Shown here: one piece after another, positions 8,552-16,636 of the stretch
Position numbering within the stretch: position 1 is the stretch's first letter
Layout: each line of letters opens with the position of its first letter
From: Pseudomaricurvus sp033283175
Lineage (GTDB): Bacteria; Pseudomonadota; Gammaproteobacteria; Pseudomonadales; Cellvibrionaceae
Assembly: GCA_033283175.1 (NCBI GenBank)
Contig: JAWMQM010000001.1
Location: forward strand, 806,001 to 870,000
Direction of reading: 5' to 3'
DNA: 64,000 nt
Translations under genes and position numbers: made by a program
Notes under the pieces: generated by a model
Database searches by the model: none
The model's input: the letters and a program-made list of their open reading frames with translations, nothing else
What the model was told of the DNA's origin: nothing

Positions 8552-9487
8552 ATGATGTTATCGAGAGTCGCCGAGCGGGTGTACTGGACTGCCCGCTATC
8601 TGGAACGTGTTGCCAGCACTGCGCGCCTGGTAAGCATTTACCAGTCGCTGCTGTTTGACCTGCCCACCACCATCAAGCAGAGCTGGTACAACCTGATCGT
8701 AATCAACGACCTGGAAGAGGCCTTTGGCGAGCGCTACAGCCAGCGCAACGAACGCAATGTGGTGAAATTCCTGTTGGCGGACCCTGAAAACCCCTCCAGC
8801 CTGCTGAGCTCGCTCAAGGCGGTGCGTGAAAACGTGCGCACCACCCGCGACGCAGTGCCGGAAGAGGCGTGGGAGATGATCTGCGAGATGTGCCTGTTTG
8901 TGCAGGACAACATCGACCAGGGCATCGACCGCCGTACCCGTCACGAATTTCTGGAAGAGGTGATCAAGGGCTGCCTGCAGATCAACGGCCTGCTCTACAG
9001 CACCATGCCCCACGACGAGTCCTGGGACTTCTTTACCATGGGCAGCCACCTGGAGCGGGCTGACATGACCTCCCGCTATCTGGAGGCGGGACTCACTGCC
9101 GTACTGGAGCTGCCCGACGACGACTTCAACCCCAGCGGCCAGCAGATCATCTGGGGCAGCGTGCTGCGCTCCCTGAACGCCACCCAATATTACCTGCACA
9201 CTACCCGCACCCCGGTCAAAGGTGGCGAGGTGATGCCCTACCTGCTGCGCGACCCGGTGTTCCCCAAATCTGTGGCCTACTGCCTGCAGGTGATCATGAA
9301 CTCCTGCGCCCAGCTGCCCAATGGCAAGACCGCCATCAAAAAGCTGAAAGATATAGAAGCGAAACTGAACCACGAGCTGGACTTCTACGAGCCCAGCGAG
9401 GAGCTGCTGCAGTTTCTCAATCACCTGCAGATCAGCCTCACCAGCATTCACTTTATTATCAATGAGGTCTGGTTTCCCGAGGATTAA
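8552..9487 (+). CDS. Alpha-E domain protein (DUF403)
   Basis: 311 residues, all-helical. Begins with the hallmark MLSRVAERVYWTARYLERV and contains the internal SHLERADMTSRYLEAG repeat of the same helix pattern, rich in Glu and Arg. Alpha-E proteins almost always accompany the circularly permuted ATP-grasp and are thought to be accessory or catalytic partners in the predicted peptide ligation system; no biochemical function is established. It sits 20 bp after the ATP-grasp gene with an AGAGAGAAACAACT leader, and is followed by a terminator-like hairpin. Confidence 0.88.
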   Translation: MMLSRVAERVYWTARYLERVASTARLVSIYQSLLFDLPTTIKQSWYNLIVINDLEEAFGERYSQRNERNVVKFLLADPENPSSLLSSLKAVRENVRTTRDAVPEEAWEMICEMCLFVQDNIDQGIDRRTRHEFLEEVIKGCLQINGLLYSTMPHDESWDFFTMGSHLERADMTSRYLEAGLTAVLELPDDDFNPSGQQIIWGSVLRSLNATQYYLHTTRTPVKGGEVMPYLLRDPVFPKSVAYCLQVIMNSCAQLPNGKTAIKKLKDIEAKLNHELDFYEPSEELLQFLNHLQISLTSIHFIINEVWFPED

Positions 9488-9519
9488 TCCGGGCCACGCC
9501 TGAACATTTGGGGTTTTCA

Positions 9520-9546
9520 ACGCCCGCATTGTCACAATGCGGGCGT
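9520..9546 (+). terminator. Perfect 13-bp hairpin after the alpha-E gene
   Basis: Arms ACGCCCGCATTGT and its complement with a one-base centre, 33 bp after the alpha-E stop. There is only a short T-rich stretch after it, so it may be a weak terminator or attenuator that lowers expression of the 3.4-kb transglutaminase/DUF2126 gene. Confidence 0.55.
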
Positions 9547-9593
9547 GCCGTTATTTACTGCAGCAGCTTATTTACCCGAGGTAATTGTCAGCC

Positions 9594-12500
9594 ATGACCA
9601 TCCGTGTCGCGCTCAATCACAACACCTATTACAAGTTCGACAGACTGGTGAACCTGTCGCCGCACACCATCCGTCTGCGACCCGCGCCCCACTCGCGCAC
9701 CCCGATTCACAGTTACAGCCTCAAGGTGAGCCCTGCTGACCACTTTATCAACTGGCAACAGGACGCCTTTGGCAACTTCCTCGCCCGCATCGTCTTCCCG
9801 GAGAAAACCGATCATCTGTCGGTCGAGGTCGAAGTGCAGGCGGACATGACGGTCATCAACCCGTTTGACTTCTTTCTTGAGGATTACGCCGAGAATTTCC
9901 CCTTCACCTACCCCAAACAGATGAAGAAGGAGCTGCTGCCCTATCTGGAGACAGAAGAGCACGGCCCGCTGTTTAACAAACTCAAAGCCGGCATAGACCT
10001 CAGCGAACGGCGCACCATCGACTTCCTGGTGGACGTCAACCAGACTCTGGAGAAGATGATCGACTACACCATCCGCATGGAACCCGGTGTACAGAAGCCG
10101 GAGGAGACACTGGAACTGGCCCTGGGCTCCTGTCGCGACTCCGCCTGGCTGCTGGTGCAGCTGTTTCGCCATCTGGGACTGGCGGCGCGCTTCGCCTCCG
10201 GTTACCTGGTACAGCTCAAGCCCGACGAAAAGTCCCTCGATGGCCCTTCCGGTGCCGAAGAGGACTTCACCGACCTGCACGCCTGGTGTGAGGTGTTCCT
10301 GCCCGGCGCCGGCTGGGTGGGCCTCGACCCCACCTCCGGCCTGTTTGCCAGTGAGGGCCATATCCCGCTGGCCTGCACCCCCGACCCGATCTCCGCCGCC
10401 CCCATCGAAGGTTTCACCGACAAATGTGAAGTGGAATTCGACCACAGCAACGACGTCAGCCGCATCCTTGAAGACCCCCGTGTCACCAAGCCCTACTCCG
10501 AAGAGCAGTGGGACGAAGTCATGGCGCTGGGGGATCTGGTGGACGCCGACCTGCAGGCGCTGGATATCCGCCTCACCATGGGTGGCGAGCCCACCTTTGT
10601 CTCCATCGACGACATGGAGTCGGCCCAGTGGAACACCGCTGCCCTCGGCACCCACAAACTGAGCCTGGCCAAAACCCTGCTGTTGCGGCTGCGGGACCAC
10701 TTTGCCCCCGGCGGCCTGCTGCACTATGGCCAAGGCAAGTGGTACCCCGGCGAAGAGGTGCCGCGCTGGGCGCTGGGTGTCTTCTGGCGCACCGACGGCG
10801 CCCCCCTGTGGCGGCGCCAGGAGCTGCTGGGCCGGGTGGATAAGGATTACGGCTTTACTGCCCACGACGCCAAGAAGTTTGTCACCACCCTCACCGACCT
10901 GCTGGGCATGAGCCACAAGTACGCCCAACCCGCCTATGAGGATGGCCTCTACTACCTGATGCAGGAGCGCAAGCTGCCCACCAATATCGACTCCGCCCTC
11001 GGTAAAGCCAAGGATGAGGGCGAGCGGGCACGACTGGCGAAAATCCTCGAACGCGGTCTCGGCACCCCCACCGGTTACCTGTTGCCACTGGAGTGGGATA
11101 ACGTCGCCAACTGCTGGCACACCTGCCTGTGGGAGACCCGCCGCGATCACCTCACCCTGATTCCCGGCGACTCCCCCATGGGCCTGCGCCTGCCACTGGC
11201 GGACCTGCCCTACGCCGCCGAGACCGAGGTGAATGTCACCCAGGACCCATTCGCGCCCCACTCGCCACTGCCCACGGAGTGGAACTTCCCCGTATCCCCG
11301 GTACAACCGGTGGGCCCGGAGATGATGCCGGTGCGTCAGCCGGTACCGCAGGTACCCGGCAAGAGCGCCGCCGAAAACCGTGCTGCCGCCGAATCCAAAG
11401 CCGCCAAGGCAAAGGCGGAAGTGAAAAAAGAGCTGCAGTGGCGCCAGGTGATCCGCACCACCCTGTGCGTGGAACCCCGGGACGGTCGCCTCTACATCTT
11501 TATGCCGCCGGTCTACAGCCTGGACAACTACGTCGAGCTGGTTGCCGCCATTGAGGAGACTGCGGCAAAGCTGGAGATGCCGGTGATTATCGAGGGCTAC
11601 GAGCCGCCCCGTGACTACCGCATGCAGAAGCTGCTGGTGACACCGGACCCGGGCGTCATCGAGGTCAATATTCACCCCGCCAATAACTGGAAAGAGCTGG
11701 TGGGCAATACCGTGGAGCTGTATGCGGCGGCGCGGGAGTCACGCCTCGGCACCGAGAAGTTTATGCTCGACGGGCGCCACACCGGCACTGGCGGCGGCAA
11801 CCACATCACCATCGGTGGCCGCACCCCGGCCGACAGCCCCATGCTGCGCCGCCCCGACCTGTTGCGCAGCCTGGTCACCTTCTGGCAGCACCACCCCAGC
11901 CTCTCCTACGTCTTCTCCGGCGCCTTTGTCGGCCCCACCAGCCAGGCGCCGCGGGTGGACGAGGGGCGCGACGAGATGCTGTATGAGATGGAGACCGCGT
12001 TCCAGCAGATCCCCGAGGGTATCATCGACCAGCCGTGGCTGATCGACCGCATCATGCGCAACCTGCTGATCGATATTACCGGCAATACCCACCGCGCCGA
12101 ATTCTGCATGGACAAGCTCTACTCACCGGACGGTCCGACAGGACGCCTCGGCCTGCTGGAGTTCCGCGGCTTCGAGATGCCGCCCCACAGCCGTATGGCG
12201 CTGGTGCAGGCACTGCTGATCCGCACAATGGTGGCCCGCTTCTGGAAAGAGCCCTACCACAAACCACTGGTACGCTGGGGCACCCAGCTGCACGACCGCT
12301 TTATGCTGCCCCACCACCTGTGGGCCGACATGAAGGAGGTGGTACAGGACCTCAACGACCACGGCTACCCCTTCCGCCTGGAGTGGCTGCTGCCGTTCGA
12401 GGAGTTCCGCTTCCCCCATTACGGTCGCACCAAGATCGACGATATCGAGATCGAGCTGCGCTGGGCGGTGGAGCCTTGGCATGTGCTGGGTGAGGAGAGT

Positions 12501-13034
12501 GGCGGCGGCGGTACCGCCCGCTATGTGGATTCCTCGGTGGAGCGCCTGCAGGTGCGGGTCAGCGGCATGACCGAGGGGCGCTACGTGCTGGCCTGTAACG
12601 GCCGCCGCGTGCCCCTGAAGAACACAGGCCGTCAGGGCGAGAGCGTCGGCGGCGTGCGCTATAAGGCGTGGGCGCCACCGTCCGCGCTGCACCCCACCAT
12701 CGGCGTGCATACGCCGCTGGTGTTCGACCTGATCGACACCTGGAATGGCCGCTCCATTGGCGGCTGCACCTACCACGTGTCGCACCCGGGCGGACGCAGC
12801 TACGAGACCTTCCCGGTCAACGCTTTCGAGGCGGAGTCGCGCCGTGGCAACCGCTACGACACCACCAGCTATACCGCGGGCCCATACACCCCGCGGCCGG
12901 ATGTGGATGCCCTGCGCAGCTTCTACCCCAACGACCTGTCCAAACCCATGGCACCACCGCCCGAGGAGGCCCCGGATGAGTACCCACACACCCTCGACCT
13001 GCGCCGCCGCCCGCCGGCTGGGCCACTGCTATGA
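9594..13034 (+). CDS. Transglutaminase-like protein fused to DUF2126
   Basis: 1146 residues. The N-terminal part (about 1-290) has the bacterial transglutaminase N-domain and a papain-like core with the triad C180 (GSCRDSAWLL), H229 (DLHAWCEV) and D245 (GLDPTSG). The remainder is the large DUF2126 region, with TMGGEPTFVSIDDM near 330 and the conserved GRHTGTGGGNH, RPDLLRS, LEFRGFEMPPH and RFMLPHHLW segments. The core may act as a peptidase or amide-exchange enzyme; DUF2126 is of unknown activity. There is an Ala/Lys-rich linker near 590-620. The start is the ATG at 9594, 11 nt after GAGGT; a TTG nine bases earlier is too close to it. This fusion is the usual partner of ATP-grasp and alpha-E genes. 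Confidence 0.9.
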   Translation: MTIRVALNHNTYYKFDRLVNLSPHTIRLRPAPHSRTPIHSYSLKVSPADHFINWQQDAFGNFLARIVFPEKTDHLSVEVEVQADMTVINPFDFFLEDYAENFPFTYPKQMKKELLPYLETEEHGPLFNKLKAGIDLSERRTIDFLVDVNQTLEKMIDYTIRMEPGVQKPEETLELALGSCRDSAWLLVQLFRHLGLAARFASGYLVQLKPDEKSLDGPSGAEEDFTDLHAWCEVFLPGAGWVGLDPTSGLFASEGHIPLACTPDPISAAPIEGFTDKCEVEFDHSNDVSRILEDPRVTKPYSEEQWDEVMALGDLVDADLQALDIRLTMGGEPTFVSIDDMESAQWNTAALGTHKLSLAKTLLLRLRDHFAPGGLLHYGQGKWYPGEEVPRWALGVFWRTDGAPLWRRQELLGRVDKDYGFTAHDAKKFVTTLTDLLGMSHKYAQPAYEDGLYYLMQERKLPTNIDSALGKAKDEGERARLAKILERGLGTPTGYLLPLEWDNVANCWHTCLWETRRDHLTLIPGDSPMGLRLPLADLPYAAETEVNVTQDPFAPHSPLPTEWNFPVSPVQPVGPEMMPVRQPVPQVPGKSAAENRAAAESKAAKAKAEVKKELQWRQVIRTTLCVEPRDGRLYIFMPPVYSLDNYVELVAAIEETAAKLEMPVIIEGYEPPRDYRMQKLLVTPDPGVIEVNIHPANNWKELVGNTVELYAAARESRLGTEKFMLDGRHTGTGGGNHITIGGRTPADSPMLRRPDLLRSLVTFWQHHPSLSYVFSGAFVGPTSQAPRVDEGRDEMLYEMETAFQQIPEGIIDQPWLIDRIMRNLLIDITGNTHRAEFCMDKLYSPDGPTGRLGLLEFRGFEMPPHSRMALVQALLIRTMVARFWKEPYHKPLVRWGTQLHDRFMLPHHLWADMKEVVQDLNDHGYPFRLEWLLPFEEFRFPHYGRTKIDDIEIELRWAVEPWHVLGEESGGGGTARYVDSSVERLQVRVSGMTEGRYVLACNGRRVPLKNTGRQGESVGGVRYKAWAPPSALHPTIGVHTPLVFDLIDTWNGRSIGGCTYHVSHPGGRSYETFPVNAFEAESRRGNRYDTTSYTAGPYTPRPDVDALRSFYPNDLSKPMAPPPEEAPDEYPHTLDLRRRPPAGPLL

Positions 13035-13112
13035 GGTTTCCGGCGTGACAGGCCTCACACCCCACTTATGCTGGACCCCCTGTCAGTGACATAATAGCGG
13101 GCCTTTCCGCAT

Positions 13113-13132
13113 CCCCGGCCCACCGGCCGGGG
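13113..13132. terminator. GC-rich hairpin between the two ATP-grasp sets
   Basis: CCCCGGCC stem with a CACC loop in the 147-bp gap between the DUF2126 gene and the second ATP-grasp gene. No clear T-run, so it is only a possible terminator. It separates the two sets of genes, which may be separate transcription units. Confidence 0.4.
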
Positions 13133-13181
13133 TATAGCTTGTCCGCAGCGGGTCCTTTAAAGGTTCACAGAGTTCCAGACC

Positions 13182-15746
13182 ATGCAATCGCAATCCTCCT
13201 CCATCAGCAAAGCTACTGAAGAGTCGCTGCACTACGAATCCGGCACCCGGTTCAAGGATGAGGTGTTTGCGGAGGATGGCACCATCAAGCCGTTCTGGGA
13301 AAACCTGCTGGGCAGCCTGCAGTCGATGGGCTCGCTGTCCATGGAAGACCGCGCCAACAAGGCGCGGCGCATCCTGCGGGATGACGGCGCCACCTACAAC
13401 ATCTACGACGAGCAGCAGTCTCCCAGCCACACCTGGGCCCTGGACCTGGTCCCCTCACTGATCAGCAGCGAGGAGTGGGGCACCATCGAAGGCGGGCTGC
13501 TGGAGCGCTCCGAACTGTTCAACCTGCTGCTCAAGGACATCTACGGCCAGCGCCACCTGATGCGTCAGGGGGTCATTCCCCCGGAGGCCCTCTACGCCCA
13601 CCGCGGCTTCCTGCGCGCCTGCCATGGCCTGCAGGTGCCCGGTGAGCACCAGCTGATCCTGCAAGCGGTAGACCTGATCCGGGGTGACGACGGCAACATG
13701 TGCGCCCTCACTGACCGTACCCAGTGCCCCAGTGGCGCCGGCTACGCGCTGGAGAACCGCACGGTGATGTCGCGGGTCTTCCCCAGCCTGTTCCGCAGCA
13801 GCCAGGTACACCGGCTGGCCGGTTTCTTCCAGCAACTGCGCAGCAAGCTGATTGCCCTCTCCCCCAACCAGGACCAGCCACGGGTGGTGGTACTGACCCC
13901 CGGCGCCCACAACGAGACCTATTTCGAGCACGCCTATTTTGCCAACTACCTGGGTTTCCACCTGGTACAGAGCGGCGACCTGGTGGTGCGCAATGGCTAC
14001 GTGTGGATGAAAGCCCTGGACGGCCTGTCGCGGGTGGATGTCATCCTGCGGCGGGTGGACGACCTGTTCTGCGATCCGGTAGAGCTGCGTTCCGATTCAC
14101 AGCTGGGTGTGCCCAACCTGCTGGAAGTGGCCCGTGCCGGCCGGGTGGTGATTGCCAACCCGCTGGGTTCCGGCATCCTGGAGAACCCGATTTTCCTCAA
14201 GTACCTGCCAGGCATCGCCAAAGAGCTGTTAGGCCGGGAGTTGCGCCTGCAGTCGGTACCCACTTACTGGTGCGGAGACGCCGAGGACCTCAAGTACGTG
14301 CTGGCCAACCTGCCATCGCTGGTGATCAAGCCCATCTACCGCAGCCACGGCAAGATCAGCAGTTGCGGTCGCGACCTCACCGCCAAGCAGTTGCAGGAGC
14401 TCAAAGCCCGTATCCTGGCCGACCCCATGCAATACGTCGGGCAACCCATTATTGAAGCTGGCTACCTGCCCACCTTCAGCAGCGGCGAACTGATCCCTCG
14501 CCCCTCTATCCTGCGCAGTTTTGCGGTGGCGGGCTCCGGCTCCTACAGCATCATGCCCGGCGGACTGACCCGGGTGGGCGGCACCGAAGACGCCTTTATC
14601 ATCTCCAACCAGCTGGGTGCCCAGAGCAAAGACACCTGGATTATCAGCTCCGAGCCCATGGCGGCGGAAGGCGCGGCCGGCGGTGTCGACACGGCAATTG
14701 CCCCGGTGCGTGAAGCGGACCTGATCAGCCTGCCCAGCCGGGTGGTGGAAAACCTCTTCTGGATGGGACGCTACGCGGAGCGCGCCGAGGCCACCCTGCG
14801 CCTGCTGCGCACCGTGTTTGTGATGCTCAACAGCGAAGAGCCCATCTCCCCGGACTGCCAGCGCCTGCTGCTGGAGACCCTGACGGAGACCACGGTCACC
14901 CACCCCGGCTTTATCAACGCCACCGAAGCGCTGATTAACGATCCCGAGCCGGAGCTGCTGCGCATCCTCAATGATGTCGGCCTCAGCGGCAGTGTGCGCT
15001 CGACCCTTAACGCCATGCTCTTCTGCGCCGATGCCTCGCAGGAGCTGCTGTCGTCGGACACCACCCGCGTGATCAACGACATCCGCGACGCCCTCAGCAG
15101 CCTGGACGACCTGGTGAGCACCGAGCTCTTCTCCGCGCCCGAAGAAGCCATCGACCCGCTGGTAACCGCACTGATGGCGCTCTCCGGCCTGGCCCACGAG
15201 AGCATGATCCGCGACTTCGGCTGGCGCTTTATCGATATTGGCCGCCGCCTGGAGCGCGCCCACCAGACCACCAGCCTGATCAAGTGCCTGGTGGTGCCCG
15301 AGCGTCCGGAAGCGGACCAGAATGTGATGCTGGAGTCGCTGCTGCTCTCCGTGGAAGCGCTGATCAGCTACCGTCGCCGCTACCGCGCACGCATGGGGGT
15401 ACAGTCCACCCTCGACCTGGTGATGATGGATACCTCCAACCCGCGCTCACTGCTGCACCAGCTGGTGCAACTCAGTGAGCACATCCGTCGCCTGCCCCGC
15501 GTGCAGGAGACCAAACACGAATTGCCACCGGAAGAGCGCGCCACCCTGCACGCCGAAACGCTGATCAAGCTGTCCCTGCTCACCGAACTCAGCTCCCGCA
15601 ATGACGGCGAGCGTCAGGTACTGCGCCAGACCCTGGACAACCTGCACCTGTCGCTGGCCACCATCAGCGACCTGCTCAGTGACAAGTATTTCGATCATCG
15701 CGAAGTGTCGCAGCAACTGGTCAGCAACACCTGGGAGAACCTGTAA
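13182..15746 (+). CDS. Circularly permuted ATP-grasp / alpha-E fusion
   Basis: 854 residues joining in one chain the two functions that are separate genes 5 kb upstream. Residues about 25-485 are the ATP-grasp (ENRTVMSRVFPSLF, VVVLTPGAHNETYFEHAYF, DVILRRVDDLFCDP, VIKPIYRSHG, QSKDTWI). Residues about 505-850 are the alpha-E part (LPSRVVENLFWMGRYAERAEATLRLL, with a second RFIDIGRRLERAHQTT repeat). A short Ala/Gly linker lies between. The ATP-grasp half is diverged: the upstream copy has KPANESGGYG where this has KPIYRSHGKI, so nucleotide or substrate handling may differ. Its stop codon directly abuts the GTG start of the next gene, so the two are translationally coupled. Confidence 0.92.
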   Translation: MQSQSSSISKATEESLHYESGTRFKDEVFAEDGTIKPFWENLLGSLQSMGSLSMEDRANKARRILRDDGATYNIYDEQQSPSHTWALDLVPSLISSEEWGTIEGGLLERSELFNLLLKDIYGQRHLMRQGVIPPEALYAHRGFLRACHGLQVPGEHQLILQAVDLIRGDDGNMCALTDRTQCPSGAGYALENRTVMSRVFPSLFRSSQVHRLAGFFQQLRSKLIALSPNQDQPRVVVLTPGAHNETYFEHAYFANYLGFHLVQSGDLVVRNGYVWMKALDGLSRVDVILRRVDDLFCDPVELRSDSQLGVPNLLEVARAGRVVIANPLGSGILENPIFLKYLPGIAKELLGRELRLQSVPTYWCGDAEDLKYVLANLPSLVIKPIYRSHGKISSCGRDLTAKQLQELKARILADPMQYVGQPIIEAGYLPTFSSGELIPRPSILRSFAVAGSGSYSIMPGGLTRVGGTEDAFIISNQLGAQSKDTWIISSEPMAAEGAAGGVDTAIAPVREADLISLPSRVVENLFWMGRYAERAEATLRLLRTVFVMLNSEEPISPDCQRLLLETLTETTVTHPGFINATEALINDPEPELLRILNDVGLSGSVRSTLNAMLFCADASQELLSSDTTRVINDIRDALSSLDDLVSTELFSAPEEAIDPLVTALMALSGLAHESMIRDFGWRFIDIGRRLERAHQTTSLIKCLVVPERPEADQNVMLESLLLSVEALISYRRRYRARMGVQSTLDLVMMDTSNPRSLLHQLVQLSEHIRRLPRVQETKHELPPEERATLHAETLIKLSLLTELSSRNDGERQVLRQTLDNLHLSLATISDLLSDKYFDHREVSQQLVSNTWENL

Positions 15747-16631
15747 GTGCGCTACCGCATCAAGCATATTACCGAGTACCGCTACAGCGATCGCGTCAGC
15801 CACTGCTACAACCTGGCGCACATGATTCCCCGCACTACCCTGCGGCAGAAGTGCCTGAAAAGCGATGTCGACGTGCAGCCCATGAGTGCCTACGCCACCC
15901 GTCGCCAGGACTACTTTGGCAACATGGCGTTTCACTTTGAGATTCAGCGACCGCACAAAAAACTGATTATCGCCGCCACCAGTGAAGTGAATACCGGCCC
16001 ACAGCGCTCCAACCTCAATCTCGATTTCGGCATCACCTGCACCCAGGCCCGGGAGCTGATGAGCAAAGCCAAGGACTTTGAAACCCTGCAGGCGCGGGAG
16101 TACCAGCTGGAATCACCCATGATTCGCGCCAGCAACGAGCTGCAGGAGTTTGCTGCGCCCTCCTTTGCCGACGATCGCCCGCTGCTGTCTGCGGTGATGG
16201 ACCTGACCCGTCGCATCTACAAGGAGTTCAGCTACGAACCCCAGTCCACCACCATCGCCACCCCCCTGCACGAAGTGCTGGAGAGTCGCAAAGGCGTGTG
16301 TCAGGACTTTGCCCACCTGCAAATTGGCTGCCTGCGTTCACTGGGATTTGCCGCCAAGTATGTCTCCGGCTACATCGAGACGCTGCCACCACCGGGCAAG
16401 GAAAAGCTGGTGGGTGCCGACGCTACCCACGCCTGGATTTCGGTCTACTCACCCACCGAAGGCTGGTTTGAGTTTGATCCCACCAACGAGTGTCTCGCCG
16501 GCGAACAGCACATCATCACTGCATGGGGTCGCGACTTCTTCGATGTCACGCCACTGAAAGGTGTGATCTTCGGTGGCGGCCAAACCCCGACCCTCAACGT
16601 CTCTGTGGACGTGGCGCGGCTGGCGGATTAA
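15747..16631 (+). CDS. Transglutaminase-like cysteine protein
   Basis: 294 residues. Bacterial transglutaminase-like N-domain (YRIKHITEYRYSDRVSHCYN) followed by the papain-like core: Cys in RKGVCQDFAHL, His in ADATHAWISVY and Asp in FDPTNECL complete the triad. It resembles the putative cysteine proteases that accompany ATP-grasp/alpha-E fusions; a peptidase or transamidase acting on the ligase product is plausible. The start is the GTG at 15747, immediately after the TAA of the fusion gene with no gap. It lacks DUF2126, unlike the copy at 9594. It converges on the acyltransferase gene with only 5 bp between stops. Confidence 0.9.
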   Translation: MRYRIKHITEYRYSDRVSHCYNLAHMIPRTTLRQKCLKSDVDVQPMSAYATRRQDYFGNMAFHFEIQRPHKKLIIAATSEVNTGPQRSNLNLDFGITCTQARELMSKAKDFETLQAREYQLESPMIRASNELQEFAAPSFADDRPLLSAVMDLTRRIYKEFSYEPQSTTIATPLHEVLESRKGVCQDFAHLQIGCLRSLGFAAKYVSGYIETLPPPGKEKLVGADATHAWISVYSPTEGWFEFDPTNECLAGEQHIITAWGRDFFDVTPLKGVIFGGGQTPTLNVSVDVARLAD

Positions 16632-16636
16632 CCGGC

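Noticed and set aside
9588..11675. 695-codon minus-strand open frame
   Set aside because: Antisense to the transglutaminase/DUF2126 gene; low-complexity Gly/Gln/Val composition typical of a GC-rich shadow frame.
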